Below, in pieces: positions 7,877 to 16,865 of a stretch of DNA of 48,658 nucleotides (its first letter is position 1; each line of letters begins with the position of its first letter). Under the pieces are notes generated by a model that made no database searches, was not told the DNA's origin, and saw only the letters and a list, made by a program, of their open reading frames with translations. Source of the DNA: B4-G1 sp964393895 (GTDB lineage: Bacteria > Chloroflexota > Anaerolineae > B4-G1); the NCBI GenBank assembly GCA_964393895.1, contig CAYMWP010000016.1, positions 1 to 48,658 on the forward strand, read 5' to 3'. Position numbers and translations under genes: made by a program.

Positions 7877-7891
7877 CGCGCGCTCCGGTCG

Positions 7892-8287
7892 CTAACCGCC
7901 GACCAACGCGCCAACCTTCGCCAGCAGCACGTCGGGGTCAATTGGCTTGTCCACGAAATCATCCACCGGCAGATAGGCCTCGTCGGGGCCAAAGCGCAGG
8001 GAGGTGGTGGTGTGGATCGCAGTCAGCATCAAGATGGGGACATGCCGGTAAGCGGCATACTCTGAATGTTCGTCGGGGTCGCGCAGTTTGAGCGAGACCT
8101 GAAAGCCGGCCGTGGTCGTCTCCATCATCACGTCGAGGATGATCAGATCAGGCTCGATCTCTTTGACCTTTTGCAACCCATCCTCACCCGTGGCGGCGGC
8201 CAGCACCTCGTAGCCGTTCGCCTCCAACGGCATGCGGATCGCCGTCACCATATCAACATCGTCTTCGATCACCAGAATTTTCGGCAT
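7892..8287 (-). CDS. Single-domain response regulator (CheY-like)
   Basis: A 131-residue receiver domain with no output domain. The phosphoacceptor aspartate is in LIILDVMM near residue 52, acidic residues IEDD lie at the N-terminus, and the conserved lysine is in DKPID. An insertion after the aspartate (METTTAGFQVSLKLRDPDEH) is longer than in standard CheY. The start ATG has a strong AAAGGAG site. It lies between the hydrogenase protease and the histidine kinase, and presumably receives phosphate from that kinase and acts by protein contact. Confidence 0.9.
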   Translation of the reverse strand: MPKILVIEDDVDMVTAIRMPLEANGYEVLAAATGEDGLQKVKEIEPDLIILDVMMETTTAGFQVSLKLRDPDEHSEYAAYRHVPILMLTAIHTTTSLRFGPDEAYLPVDDFVDKPIDPDVLLAKVGALVGG

Positions 8288-8299
8288 CGTTTTTCTCCT

Positions 8300-8794
8300 T
8301 TAATTCGTTGGGCCGCCTCCCGCAGGTTTGAAACCTGGGGAACGATCGTTTATCTCATCGAGCACTGCGTCAATCAGGGCCGGCAGCGCCGCCCCGACGG
8401 CTCGGCTCAGTCCCTCTCCCCAGCCGGCCTCGGCCGGCTGGACGCCAAAGATCACCATCTCGGGAAGCGTTCGACCCAGCGCCTCGGCCAGGGCCAGCGC
8501 ATCGCTCAAACCGGCGTCGTGGAACGAGAACGAATCGGATGTAGAGACCAAGCGGGCATCGCCCGGCGTGAAGCGGACGAACTCGCCCGGCTTCCGCCCC
8601 ATCTCGGCCGCATCCACGACGATGACCCGCTCCCGCCCCTCCACCAGGTCGAGCAATCCCAGCCCGACCGCGCCTCCATCGAGTACCTGGACGCCCGGCG
8701 GCATCTCCCGGCGGGCCAATTCCTCCACCAATCGTGGGCCGACCCCATCGTCGCCGCGCAGGGGATTGCCCAGGCCAATGACCAACACGCCCAT
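8300..8794 (-). CDS. [NiFe] hydrogenase maturation protease
   Basis: A 164-residue endopeptidase of the HycI/HybD family, which trims the C-terminal tail of the hydrogenase large subunit after nickel insertion. The N-terminal GLGNPLRGDDGVG holds one acidic nickel ligand (family knowledge), VVDAAEMG the second, and the segment FSFHDAG the ligand histidine. It follows the large subunit by about 55 bp on the same strand, so it is the dedicated protease for that enzyme. The extreme C-terminus (FKPAGGGPTN) is outside the conserved fold. Confidence 0.88.
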   Translation of the reverse strand: MGVLVIGLGNPLRGDDGVGPRLVEELARREMPPGVQVLDGGAVGLGLLDLVEGRERVIVVDAAEMGRKPGEFVRFTPGDARLVSTSDSFSFHDAGLSDALALAEALGRTLPEMVIFGVQPAEAGWGEGLSRAVGAALPALIDAVLDEINDRSPGFKPAGGGPTN

Positions 8795-8848
8795 AGCTTA
8801 TCGCTACTGCATCACAACGCGCGATATACTTCGGCGGTGACGAACATA

Positions 8849-10141
8849 TTACACAAACTCGACGTTCAAAAAGTGAGCCGAACAAGAGATGCAAGGATCG
8901 TAGGCCCGCACCAACATCTCTAGCATGAGCCGGATCTCGTCCTGCGGCTTGTCCATGATCTGGGGCAGCAGCGCCTGCATATCGTGATTCAGATTCGCCA
9001 TATTCTGGTTGGTGGGGATGATACAGTTCGCCCGCGTGCAGATGCCGTCCCCGTCATAGACATAGTTGTGGAAGAGGATGCCGCGCGGCACGTCGCACGA
9101 GCCGACTCCCTCGCCGCCGCCGTTCAACTGTACCTGCGGCGGCTTTTCCGGCTGAACGCCCCGGGTGAGCAGCTCATCAATGATGCGAACGGAATCCTCT
9201 ACAGAGTGAACCATCTCCACTACCTGGGCGCCGCTGTTGAGGAAGGGGTTGTAGCAGACAGGCTCCATCCCCAACTTGGCCGCCGCCTCTTTGGCGCGCG
9301 GGTGGAGCTGGTCATAGTTGTTGTTGAATCGCGCCAGCGCGCCCACCATGTAGGACTCGCGGTTGTGATGGGTCCACTTGGCCGTGGAAAAAGGCACGCA
9401 CTCCTCGTTGGTCACCTGGCGGTAATCCTCGATGGGATAGGAGAAACCGTCGGAGGTGACGACGGCGCCGTCAATAAAGGCGTACTCGTCGTCCTTCTGG
9501 AGCGAGACGTACTCCGTCTCCCGCTCGAACTCGGGCCAGGGGAGCGTGGAGAAGAGAGCCACCGTCTCGTCCATATCGGCGCGGGCCTCCTCCAGGCGGG
9601 CCTTCATGTCGCGCAACTCTTGCTCGCTGGGCAGATGGGTGAATCCGCCGACCGTCATGGCGATGGGATGTGTGTGACGACCGGCCACCATCGCGCACAG
9701 ATCGCCGGAGAGCTTTTTGATCTTTAGCGCCCGCTCCACCACGGGACGGTGGGTCCCCACCAGTGGGATGACGGAACCGACGCCCAAAAAGTCCGGCGCC
9801 ACCAGATAGTAAGTGTGCAGCACGTGGCTGTCTATGATCTCGCCGTGGAAATTGAGCTTGCGCAAGAGCGTCGTCTGCTCCGAAGGCTCCACCCCCAGCG
9901 CCTTCTCGGTGGCGCGCAGGCTGGCCGTGGCGTGGCCCACGGCGCAGATGCCGCAGATGCGGGAGGTGATGTGGCTCAACTCGTGGTACGGCCGGCCGCG
10001 CACGAACGCCTCGAAGAAGCGCGGCGCCTCGACGACCTCGAACTGGCACTTGATGATCTCGCCGTTCTCGACGTCCACGACGATGTCGCCGTGCCCTTCG
10101 ACGCGGGTGACGTGATGTACGTTAACTTTCACTGTTGTCAT
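8849..10141 (-). CDS. hyhA: Group 3b [NiFe] hydrogenase large (alpha) subunit
   Basis: A 430-residue catalytic subunit that binds the NiFe(CN)2CO centre and interconverts H2 with protons and electrons in the cytoplasm. The L1 motif is RICGICAVGH near residue 62 and the L2 motif is DPCISCSAH near the end, so all four nickel-binding cysteines are present. The seven residues after the L2 histidine (FLNVEFV) are the tail expected to be removed by the adjacent protease. The order beta-gamma-delta-alpha in this operon is that of the NADP-linked sulfhydrogenases (HydBGDA of Pyrococcus). No Tat signal is present on the small subunit, which fits a cytoplasmic enzyme. Confidence 0.92.
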   Translation of the reverse strand: MTTVKVNVHHVTRVEGHGDIVVDVENGEIIKCQFEVVEAPRFFEAFVRGRPYHELSHITSRICGICAVGHATASLRATEKALGVEPSEQTTLLRKLNFHGEIIDSHVLHTYYLVAPDFLGVGSVIPLVGTHRPVVERALKIKKLSGDLCAMVAGRHTHPIAMTVGGFTHLPSEQELRDMKARLEEARADMDETVALFSTLPWPEFERETEYVSLQKDDEYAFIDGAVVTSDGFSYPIEDYRQVTNEECVPFSTAKWTHHNRESYMVGALARFNNNYDQLHPRAKEAAAKLGMEPVCYNPFLNSGAQVVEMVHSVEDSVRIIDELLTRGVQPEKPPQVQLNGGGEGVGSCDVPRGILFHNYVYDGDGICTRANCIIPTNQNMANLNHDMQALLPQIMDKPQDEIRLMLEMLVRAYDPCISCSAHFLNVEFV

Positions 10142-10153
10142 TTACCCTTCTCC

Positions 10154-10912
10154 TCACTCGGCCACTTGTTCTTGCATTTGATATGTGTTGAACATGGTAA
10201 AGCGGCCCATAATCTCATCCACGGTTAGCCCGGCCTCGGCCAACACCTCTTTCATCGCGTTCTCGTTGGGATTGGGGATCAGCCCGCGGCAGCCCTCGCA
10301 GCCGTCGCCGTAGGTGGGGCAGATGGCGCCACACCCGGCCCGCGCGACCGGCCCCATGCAGGGTTTGCCCTCCAGCAGCACGCAGACGTTCTCCTTCAGC
10401 TTGCACTCGACGCAGACGGGATAATCGGGGATGGGCAGGCTCTTGCCCAGGAGCGCCGCCTTGACCACGCGGACGAACTCTTCCCGGTCAATGGGGCAGC
10501 CGGGGATGACGGCGTCCACCTCGATCACTTCGCTGATGGGGCGGGCTTTGTAGGTATCGTACCAATCCGCCTTGTCCCCATAGACCCATTTACGAACGTC
10601 CTCCAGCGGGTGCAAGTTCTTGAGCGCGTTGACGCCGCCCAGGTGGGCGCAGGCCCCCAGCGCGACGACGATGGCGGCCTGCTCGCGGATTTTGAACAGA
10701 CGCTCCTCGTCGGACTTGCGGGTGCAGGAGCCTTCGATGAAGGCGATCTGGTAGTCCTCGCCTTTCTCGGTCATCGCCTCGCGGAACTGGACGATCTCGA
10801 CGGCATCGAGCAGGTCCAGGTGGGTCTGGAGCGAGTCCACCACGGTCAACTGGCAGCCCTCGCAGCACGCAAAGTCGAAGAAAGCGACCTTTGGTTTTTC
10901 GTTTGTCGTCAT
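10154..10912 (-). CDS. hyhD: Group 3b [NiFe] hydrogenase small (delta) subunit
   Basis: A 252-residue small subunit with three Fe-S clusters that carry electrons away from the NiFe centre. The N-terminal CCEGCQL supplies proximal-cluster ligands, EGSCT and GACAHLGG the following part, and the C-terminal region is cysteine rich (CVECKLKENVC, then GCGAICPTYGDGCEGC). There is no signal peptide. Its ATG overlaps the stop of the gamma subunit (TAATG), and the large subunit begins 12 bp further on, so translation is coupled. Confidence 0.92.
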   Translation of the reverse strand: MTTNEKPKVAFFDFACCEGCQLTVVDSLQTHLDLLDAVEIVQFREAMTEKGEDYQIAFIEGSCTRKSDEERLFKIREQAAIVVALGACAHLGGVNALKNLHPLEDVRKWVYGDKADWYDTYKARPISEVIEVDAVIPGCPIDREEFVRVVKAALLGKSLPIPDYPVCVECKLKENVCVLLEGKPCMGPVARAGCGAICPTYGDGCEGCRGLIPNPNENAMKEVLAEAGLTVDEIMGRFTMFNTYQMQEQVAE

Positions 10913-11733
10913 TACAACGCCTCCTCAATGCCCTTGATCTGCGCATAGGTAAAGACAGGGCCGTCCTGGCAACAGTACAGGTGGTTGATCTGGCAATGAC
11001 CGCACTTGCCCACGCCGCACTTCATCCGCCGCTCCAACGAGAGATAGATCTGCGTCTCTGGGATGCCCTTGCCCAACATCTCCATCAACACAAAGCGGTA
11101 CATGATGGGCGGGCCGCAGGTGACGGCGACGGTGTTGCGCGGGTTGACGTTGACCTCGGGGAAGAGCGTGGTGATGACGCCCACGTGACCGTCCCACGTC
11201 TCGTCGCCCCGGTCCACCGTGATGCGGCACTCGACGTCGTCGCGGGCGACCCACTCTTCCAGCTCATCACGAAAGAGCAGTTCTTCGGGCCGCTTGGCTC
11301 CGTAGAGGACGATGACGCGCCCGAAGGAGCCGCGCTCGTCGAGCACCTGGTTGATCAGCGAACGGAGCGGGGCCAGTCCCAGGCCGCCCGGAGCAAAGAG
11401 CACGTCCTTGCCGCGCATCTTTTCGATGGGGAACCCGTGCCCAAAGGGGCCGCGCACGCCCACCACGTCGCCCGGCTGCATAGCGTGCAGCGCGTTGGTC
11501 ACGTCACCCACGCGGCGCACGCACAACTCAAAACTGCCGTTGGAACGGCTGGGCGAAGAGGTGATGGAAATGGGCGCCTCTCCCACTCCCAGAACCGAGA
11601 CCTCGACGAACTGTCCCGGGGCGTGACCCAGGTTCCGCCCTTCCGGCAACTCGATGGTGAACAGCCTCTCCAGGGCAGTCACTTGTTCCACGCTGGCAAG
11701 ACGAGCCATCTCAGGTGTATAGATTGTCGTCAT
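10912..11733 (-). CDS. hyhG: Group 3b hydrogenase gamma subunit (FAD/NAD(P)H-binding)
   Basis: A 273-residue ferredoxin-reductase-type subunit that links the hydrogenase to NAD(P)H. The FAD-binding segment is APISITSS, with VRRVGDVTNAL following; the nucleotide-binding loop is FAPGGLGLAPLRS; and the C-terminus has a [2Fe-2S] motif, CGVGKCGHCQ with a further cysteine pair in YCCQDGP. The start is the ATG at 11731-11733. The reading frame is open much further upstream, but that part overlaps the beta subunit in another frame. It lies 13 bp after the beta subunit gene. Confidence 0.9.
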   Translation of the reverse strand: MTTIYTPEMARLASVEQVTALERLFTIELPEGRNLGHAPGQFVEVSVLGVGEAPISITSSPSRSNGSFELCVRRVGDVTNALHAMQPGDVVGVRGPFGHGFPIEKMRGKDVLFAPGGLGLAPLRSLINQVLDERGSFGRVIVLYGAKRPEELLFRDELEEWVARDDVECRITVDRGDETWDGHVGVITTLFPEVNVNPRNTVAVTCGPPIMYRFVLMEMLGKGIPETQIYLSLERRMKCGVGKCGHCQINHLYCCQDGPVFTYAQIKGIEEAL

Positions 11734-11746
11734 TATCCCTTCCCCC

Positions 11747-12772
11747 TTAGGCCGAGCCGTGGATGGCATTGAACCCATCCACGATGCTGATGTTCGCCAC
11801 GCAGGTGCGGATGCAACGGCCACAGCCAACGCAGCCCAACTTGGCGAATTTCTCGTAAATGTACTTGCCCTTGCGCATAAAGCGGTGACGCTGCCGTCCC
11901 GCGCGGGCCTCGCGGAAATTCTCGCCGCCGGCCACGCGGGCGAACTCGTCCAACTGGCAGGAATCCCAACGGCGCACCCGCTCCCCTGCGACCAGGGCCA
12001 TGTCCACCTCGTCAAAGACGTTGAAGCAGTAGCAGGTAGGGCAGACGTTGGTGCAGGAGCCGCAGGAGAGGCAGCGCTCTCCCAATTCTTCCCACAGAGG
12101 ATGATCGTAGGCCATGCTCAACAGGGCCGGCAGCTCGGCCGGGTCAAAATCCAGCCGGTAGGTGAAGCGGGGCCACTTGGCGCCGAGCACCTCGTTGAGA
12201 CGCCGAATGTCCGCGTCGGCAGCCTCCCTCGCCGTTCCGTAGCGGGAGAGGAGTCGTTCCCCCTGCTCCGTCGCCACATCAACCGCGTAGGCCGCCCCCA
12301 GGTCGGTCAGGTGCAGATCGTACCCTTCGTCGGAGGTCAGCGTTCCCATGCTTTTGCAGAAAGAGTGCTCGTCGCAAGGCTCCAGGCACTCCAGGCCAAC
12401 GATGACGGTCTGCTTTCTCCGCTCCAGGTAGTGGGCGTCAGGATGCTCCTGGGAAAACACCTCGTCCAGCAACTGGATGGCGTGCAGATCGCAGGTGTGC
12501 GCGCCCAGGAGCACAGTTGGCTCGGCCTCGACGACCGGCTCTACTTTGTGCTCCTGGCGGTCAAAAGTCGCCAGCCGCTCCTGGGGAGGCTGCAACACCT
12601 TCTTGGGTGGGAGGATGGTCGTATCATAGTCGAGTCGCAGTTGAGCCGGATCGGTGATCGTGCCAAAGACAAAGTTGGGACCTTTTGCCTGTGGCCCGAC
12701 GACGCGATGATCGGCCATCAATGCGTTGACCAGGGGGGCGACCGCTCCCTTGTCTAAGATCATTAGGCTCAT
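11747..12772 (-). CDS. hyhB: Group 3b hydrogenase beta subunit (4Fe-4S)
   Basis: A 341-residue electron-transfer subunit with the same fold as the protein at 4293-5288. It has the conserved GAHTCDLHAIQLLDEV segment and two C-terminal cluster motifs, CLSCGSCTNVCPTCYC and CVGCGRCIRTCVAN. In sulfhydrogenases this subunit passes electrons between the flavin subunit and the hydrogenase dimer. It is the first of the four structural genes. The 111-bp spacer above it is filled with low-complexity TTCCCAATTCCC-like sequence, and I see no clear promoter there. Confidence 0.88.
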   Translation of the reverse strand: MSLMILDKGAVAPLVNALMADHRVVGPQAKGPNFVFGTITDPAQLRLDYDTTILPPKKVLQPPQERLATFDRQEHKVEPVVEAEPTVLLGAHTCDLHAIQLLDEVFSQEHPDAHYLERRKQTVIVGLECLEPCDEHSFCKSMGTLTSDEGYDLHLTDLGAAYAVDVATEQGERLLSRYGTAREAADADIRRLNEVLGAKWPRFTYRLDFDPAELPALLSMAYDHPLWEELGERCLSCGSCTNVCPTCYCFNVFDEVDMALVAGERVRRWDSCQLDEFARVAGGENFREARAGRQRHRFMRKGKYIYEKFAKLGCVGCGRCIRTCVANISIVDGFNAIHGSA

Positions 12773-12883
12773 ATCGGTCTCCTCATGTTGTTTTGGGGAG
12801 TTAGGGGCTAGGATTGGGGACAGCGCCGTTATCAGTCCCTCGATTTCCCAATTCCCTCATCTCCCGATTCCCAAATTTCCAAC

Positions 12884-13801
12884 CTACTGGGTGTGTATGA
12901 CAATCTCCAAGTGGGTGCCTACTCCCACTTTGGATTCTAACTTCATCTCGTCGGTGCAGTTCTTGATGTTGGGCAGGCCCATTCCCGCGCCAAAGCCCAT
13001 CTCCCGCACCCAGGACGGGGCAGTGGAAAAGCCCGGCTTCATCGCCTGCTCAATGTCCGGGATTCCCGGCCCCTTGTCCAGGAACTCGATCCTGATGCGG
13101 TCGGGCCGCACCTCGGCGATGATCTCACCGCCATCGGAAAAGATCACCATGTTCATCTCCGCCTCGTAGGTGGCGACGGCGACCCGGCGGATCACCTGAG
13201 GGTGGAGGCCCAGGCGGCTCAATGTCTTTCTCAACCCGCTGGAGGCCTCTCCCGCCTGGCTAATGTCGCCGGCGGTCACGAAATATCCAAAGACGAGGGC
13301 AATTTGATCGGCGACGATATCCTCGAAAATGTGGCTGGCGCGATAGCGATGGAGTTCTTCTTCGTGGTAATCAACTTCCAGCCGCTTGAGCATCGCCCGC
13401 GCAATATCCCCCTGGGTGATGATGCCGACCAGATCCTCCTCACGGTTGATGACGGGGAAACGGCCAAATCGTAGCTTGCTGAACTTGCTCACGGCGTGCA
13501 CCAAAGGCTCGTCGGAGTAGAGGGTCACCGGTTCGGCCGTCATCTTCTCTCTGACCGCCACATCCGTTTCGGCGGCGGCCATCGCTTTGATCAGATTCTC
13601 AATGCTGATGATGCCGACCATACGTCCCTGTTCAACCACCGGTGTCCCAGAGATACGGTTAGCACGCAGTACCTCTCCGAATTCGGCCATGGTGGAGCCA
13701 GGGGACACAGTGATCACATCCCTGGTCATGGCTTGCTCGACCCCGAGTTCGTAGGCCAGCGCCTGGAGTTTGCTGACTTCTTTCGCCGTTCGCTGTTCCA
13801 C
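12884..13801 (-). CDS. CBS-domain / RsbW-like ATPase regulator
   Basis: A 305-residue protein with two CBS motifs (AMTRDVITVSPGSTMAEFGEVL and KMTAEPVTLYSDEPLVHAV, about residues 20-150) followed by a GHKL ATPase domain of the anti-sigma-factor type (YEAEMNMVIFSDGG, then FLDKGPGIP and GFGAGMGLPNIKN). CBS pairs usually bind adenosyl nucleotides. The fusion could therefore sense energy state and act on a partner protein. Such proteins accompany DRTGG and hydrogenase genes in other anaerobes. The start is the GTG at 13799-13801, one base after the DRTGG gene's TGA, so the two are translationally coupled; a longer reading would overlap that gene. Confidence 0.8.
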   Translation of the reverse strand: MEQRTAKEVSKLQALAYELGVEQAMTRDVITVSPGSTMAEFGEVLRANRISGTPVVEQGRMVGIISIENLIKAMAAAETDVAVREKMTAEPVTLYSDEPLVHAVSKFSKLRFGRFPVINREEDLVGIITQGDIARAMLKRLEVDYHEEELHRYRASHIFEDIVADQIALVFGYFVTAGDISQAGEASSGLRKTLSRLGLHPQVIRRVAVATYEAEMNMVIFSDGGEIIAEVRPDRIRIEFLDKGPGIPDIEQAMKPGFSTAPSWVREMGFGAGMGLPNIKNCTDEMKLESKVGVGTHLEIVIHTQ

Positions 13802-13802
13802 G

Positions 13803-14207
13803 TCAGGGCGCCTTGTTATCTTCCTCGAAAGCGTCACGCCAGCGGCGCAGGGTGAGTTCAAAGAGGCCACAACTGGTAAGCCCGGCCTTGTACAAGCGCC
13901 CACAGGTCTCGAACATCGTGTACTTGGAGGCCAGCAAGGGGATGCCCTTCTGTTCGGCCAGGGCGACGGTCTCCGGTGGAGGTATCTTGCCACGCACAAA
14001 GACGATCGCTCTGATGCCGGCCATCTCGGCGGTACGCACCACCTGGGGGTTGGTGAGGCCAGACATCAGCAAAGTGCCCTCGTGAGTGAAAGCCAGAACA
14101 TCACTCATCAAATCAGCGCCACAGCCCATAATGATTTCTTGATCCCAGTCCACGTCCTCGGAAATCGCTCTGCCTTCAATCAACTCCAAGACCTCACCCA
14201 GTTTCAT
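13803..14207 (-). CDS. DRTGG domain protein
   Basis: A 134-residue protein of the DRTGG family. Landmarks are MKLGEVLELIEG at the start, IIMGCGADLMSDVLAF, LLMSGLTNPQVVRTAEMAGI and IVFVRGKIPPPETVALAEQKGIPLLASKYTMFE. DRTGG domains are small regulatory modules found in phosphotransacetylases and next to hydrogenase or serine-kinase genes; no enzyme activity is known. The ATG at 14205-14207 has AGGAGGAAG just upstream and is preferred to an upstream reading. It lies between the HdrD-like gene and the CBS/ATPase gene, pointing to a shared regulatory job in this operon. Confidence 0.8.
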   Translation of the reverse strand: MKLGEVLELIEGRAISEDVDWDQEIIMGCGADLMSDVLAFTHEGTLLMSGLTNPQVVRTAEMAGIRAIVFVRGKIPPPETVALAEQKGIPLLASKYTMFETCGRLYKAGLTSCGLFELTLRRWRDAFEEDNKAP

Positions 14208-14319
14208 CCACTTCCTCCTAGCGTTGAGATTCGCTCGCACTCGCTCAGTATAGCACACATCACCGGCTTCACGCTAATGACGTTTATCCTTTTCTGATCG
14301 TGACGGGTCTCCCCCTGGC

Positions 14320-15510
14320 TCAGACCTCGGCCGCTTGGAGCGACTGCAAGAGCAACTCGGCGAGGTCTATGGCCCGCACGCGGATCTTGTGCCGGCGCGC
14401 TCCCTCCTGGAGCGTGCGCTTGCACTGCTGGCAGGCCGAGGCGACGTAGCGCGCCCCGGTCGCTTGCACCTGGGCCATCCTGCGCCCCGCCACTTCGCGG
14501 GAGACGGTGGGGTCCGAGATCTCCACGTCGCCGCCGCCGCCGCAGCAGAGGGCATTCTCGCGGCAGGCGGCCATCTCGCGCAGTTCCAAGCCAGGGATAG
14601 AGGCCAGCACCTCGCGCGGCGCGTCAAAGACGCCGCTCTTGCGCCCCAGGTCGCACGGGTCGTGGTAGGTCACGATTTCCTCCACAGGCCCCAACGGCAG
14701 GCCATCGTCGGCCAATAACTCGGCCAAGAACTCGGAGGCGTGTTGCAGCTTGATGCCAGAGACATCCACCAACTCTGGGTAGAGATGGTTCCAGGCGTAG
14801 TAACAGGAAGGGCAGGTAAAGATGACCCGCTGCGCTCCAATCCTGCGCACCTGCTGCACGTTGTGGCGGGCCAGTTCGACCATGCGCTCTCGCATCCCGG
14901 CCACGTAGAGCGGGTAGCCGCAGCACCATTCGTCTCCCCCCATGGTAGTGAACTCGACGTCGCCGCGCTCCAGTATCTGGACTAACGATTGGGGAATGCT
15001 GTAGACGCGGGGATAGAAAGAGCCCACGCAGCCGACAAAGTAAACCACGTCCGCCCGCCGGCGCCGGGGACTGACGCCCAGCGGGGTCTGCGGAAGATTC
15101 TCGCTCCAAATCTGGCGCGTCCCGTTATCGTCTCCAGAGATGTTGTACATCGTGGTGACGGTCTCGCCCAGCATCTGCATGCCGGCCGGGACGTTGACGC
15201 CCTTGCGGGTGGCGTACTCCTTGAGAGCGACCATGGTGTCGGTGAGCGAGATGCCGCGCGGGCAGCGCACCTGGCACGATTTGCAGACGGTGCACAGCCA
15301 GAAGGTTTGGCTGTTGACGATCTCTTCCTCCATGCCCAAGCGTAGCATCTGCCATAACTGGCGGGGGGAATAATCCATCGCAAAGGCTGTGGGGCAGGAG
15401 GAAGTGCACGTACCGCACTGCATACAAGTGAATAACTTTTCCCACTCCAGCGTGACCCGCTCCGCCAGGGCGGGATCGAACGTGGTCGCGTCAAGAAAAT
15501 TGGTTTCCAT
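14320..15510 (-). CDS. HdrD/GlpC-like 4Fe-4S protein with two CCG domains
   Basis: A 396-residue protein fusing an HdrC-like ferredoxin region to an HdrB-like part. Residues about 28-100 hold CMQCGTCTSSCP and CTVCKSCQVRCPRG, two [4Fe-4S] sites. The second half has two CCG-type cysteine modules: FVGCVGSFYPR with EWCCGYPLY and TCPSCYYAW, then HDPCDLGR with CCGGGGDVE and SACQQCKRT. Family members use these for a noncubane cluster that reduces disulfides or quinones. In this operon it may accept electrons from the hydrogenase. The start ATG (15508-15510) has GGAG upstream. No transmembrane cytochrome partner is adjacent. Confidence 0.82.
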   Translation of the reverse strand: METNFLDATTFDPALAERVTLEWEKLFTCMQCGTCTSSCPTAFAMDYSPRQLWQMLRLGMEEEIVNSQTFWLCTVCKSCQVRCPRGISLTDTMVALKEYATRKGVNVPAGMQMLGETVTTMYNISGDDNGTRQIWSENLPQTPLGVSPRRRRADVVYFVGCVGSFYPRVYSIPQSLVQILERGDVEFTTMGGDEWCCGYPLYVAGMRERMVELARHNVQQVRRIGAQRVIFTCPSCYYAWNHLYPELVDVSGIKLQHASEFLAELLADDGLPLGPVEEIVTYHDPCDLGRKSGVFDAPREVLASIPGLELREMAACRENALCCGGGGDVEISDPTVSREVAGRRMAQVQATGARYVASACQQCKRTLQEGARRHKIRVRAIDLAELLLQSLQAAEV

Positions 15511-15530
15511 CAACAGCTCCTTAATAGACT

Positions 15531-15785
15531 TCAGGTCACAGCCTGCGCCCCCAGCTCCTCCCCCAATATACCTGTCTCGACCAACAACTCTAGGGGCTCT
15601 CGCGCCTCGTCCTCGTCAAGCCGGCTGATGGCAAAGCCAACGTGGACGATGACGTAATCTCCCACCTCGGCTTCGGGCACGCAGGCCAGGCAGGCCTCTC
15701 GCCTCCAAGTCCACCTTGCCTATGCGCATCAGCCCCTCTGAACCGGCTGTGAAGATTCGTCTTTGCGATTCCCTTCCAGGCACAT
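15531..15785 (-). pseudogene. Decayed second copy of hypC
   Basis: The minus strand begins ATGTGCCTGG like hypC. After a scrambled stretch it continues GLMRIGKVDL, shifts frame, and then reads ACVPEAEVGDYVIVHVGFAI and SRLDEDEAREPLEL before a TGA at 15531-15533. Compare the intact hypC at 16866-17102 (VPEAEVGNYVIVHVGFAI). It has at least one frameshift and no usable frame. Its first part also encodes the last 18 residues of the AI-2E protein and its stop. The AI-2E gene thus lies between an intact and a dead hypC. Confidence 0.88.
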
Positions 15786-16859
15786 ATCACTGCTTTCCGG
15801 CCACGGATCCAGAAGCAACAGCCGGCAGCGAAGGTAATGTCCTACTTTACCGATGGTGGCCATGACCGGCACAATGATCAACGCGCCGAGAATGCCCCAC
15901 ACCATCGTAGCGCCAATAATGGCCACAAAAATCAGCCCTTCGTTCATGTGCAAAAAGTGCTTCATGACCCGTGGTCGCAGCCAGACGGCCTTGACCTGGA
16001 TGAGCACGAAATAGATGGCAAATACCAGCACCGCAAACCAAAAATTGGAGATGGGTAGGACACTCGAACCCTGGAAATAAGCCATCAACACCGCCAGCAG
16101 CGCTACAATCGCCGGACCGACGTCGGGGATAATGGTCAGCAAGCCGGTCAGGATGCCCAGCACAACCGCTGCGGGCAGGCCAATAGCTAACCAGATAATG
16201 GTAAAGGCCACGCCAACTACGATCATCAAAACAAATGTGCCTCGCAAGTAGGCCCGCCAGATCACGTCAATCTCGTCCAGCAGGCGACAGATGTCTGCCT
16301 GGACAGAATCTGGGGCCAGACGCACCAACCAACCACGGAGCCTGTCCCCGTCAAGCAACAAGTAATAGACACTGATCAGCACAAGCAACAGCCACAACAG
16401 ACTAACCGAAGTCACTTCCAGTACGGCGCGCGTGCCCTCGGTGATCGAGGCCAGCGACTCGCCGGTCACGTTGAGCAAATCGGCCACGATGGATCCCAGA
16501 TGAAGTTCTTGTCCGGCAAAGATGATGGGCGTGTCCAGCAAAGCTTCAAGTTGCGCTTCAATATTGACCAATCCCGTCAAAAAACTGCTCATCCATTCTA
16601 CGATTACCGGCGTCAGGACGCTAATCACGGTCACCACCACGGCCAAGCCGACCAGGTAAACCAGCGGGACCGCCCATTTACGGCTCAACCGACCGCGCCG
16701 CTGAACCACGTTGACCAGTGGGCTCAAGGTATAGGCCAACAAGGCCGCAATGATCAAAGGACCGACGAGCGGTTGAAAGGCATAGAGCAGCCAGCCGATC
16801 AAAACCAGAACCACCGCCATCACGACGGTCCGGGCGAAAGTGCTCCATTGGGTCACCAC
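15729..16859 (-). CDS. AI-2E family membrane protein
   Basis: A 376-residue integral membrane protein of the AI-2E/PerM transporter family. It has paired hydrophobic helices at the N-terminus (VVMAVVLVLIGWLLYAF and VGPLIIAALLAYTLSPLVNVV), a central soluble segment, then further helices with the family signature PDVGPAIVALLAVLMAYFQG. Substrates differ within the family, from signalling molecules to ions, and cannot be predicted here. It starts with GTG 6 bp after the hypC stop, and its ribosome site overlaps the hypC end. The C-terminal MCLEGNRKDESSQPVQRG is translated from hypC pseudogene DNA. A transporter has no obvious role in hydrogenase maturation, so it is probably an insertion. Confidence 0.85.
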   Translation of the reverse strand: MVTQWSTFARTVVMAVVLVLIGWLLYAFQPLVGPLIIAALLAYTLSPLVNVVQRRGRLSRKWAVPLVYLVGLAVVVTVISVLTPVIVEWMSSFLTGLVNIEAQLEALLDTPIIFAGQELHLGSIVADLLNVTGESLASITEGTRAVLEVTSVSLLWLLLVLISVYYLLLDGDRLRGWLVRLAPDSVQADICRLLDEIDVIWRAYLRGTFVLMIVVGVAFTIIWLAIGLPAAVVLGILTGLLTIIPDVGPAIVALLAVLMAYFQGSSVLPISNFWFAVLVFAIYFVLIQVKAVWLRPRVMKHFLHMNEGLIFVAIIGATMVWGILGALIIVPVMATIGKVGHYLRCRLLLLDPWPESSDMCLEGNRKDESSQPVQRG

Positions 16860-16865
16860 AACTCC

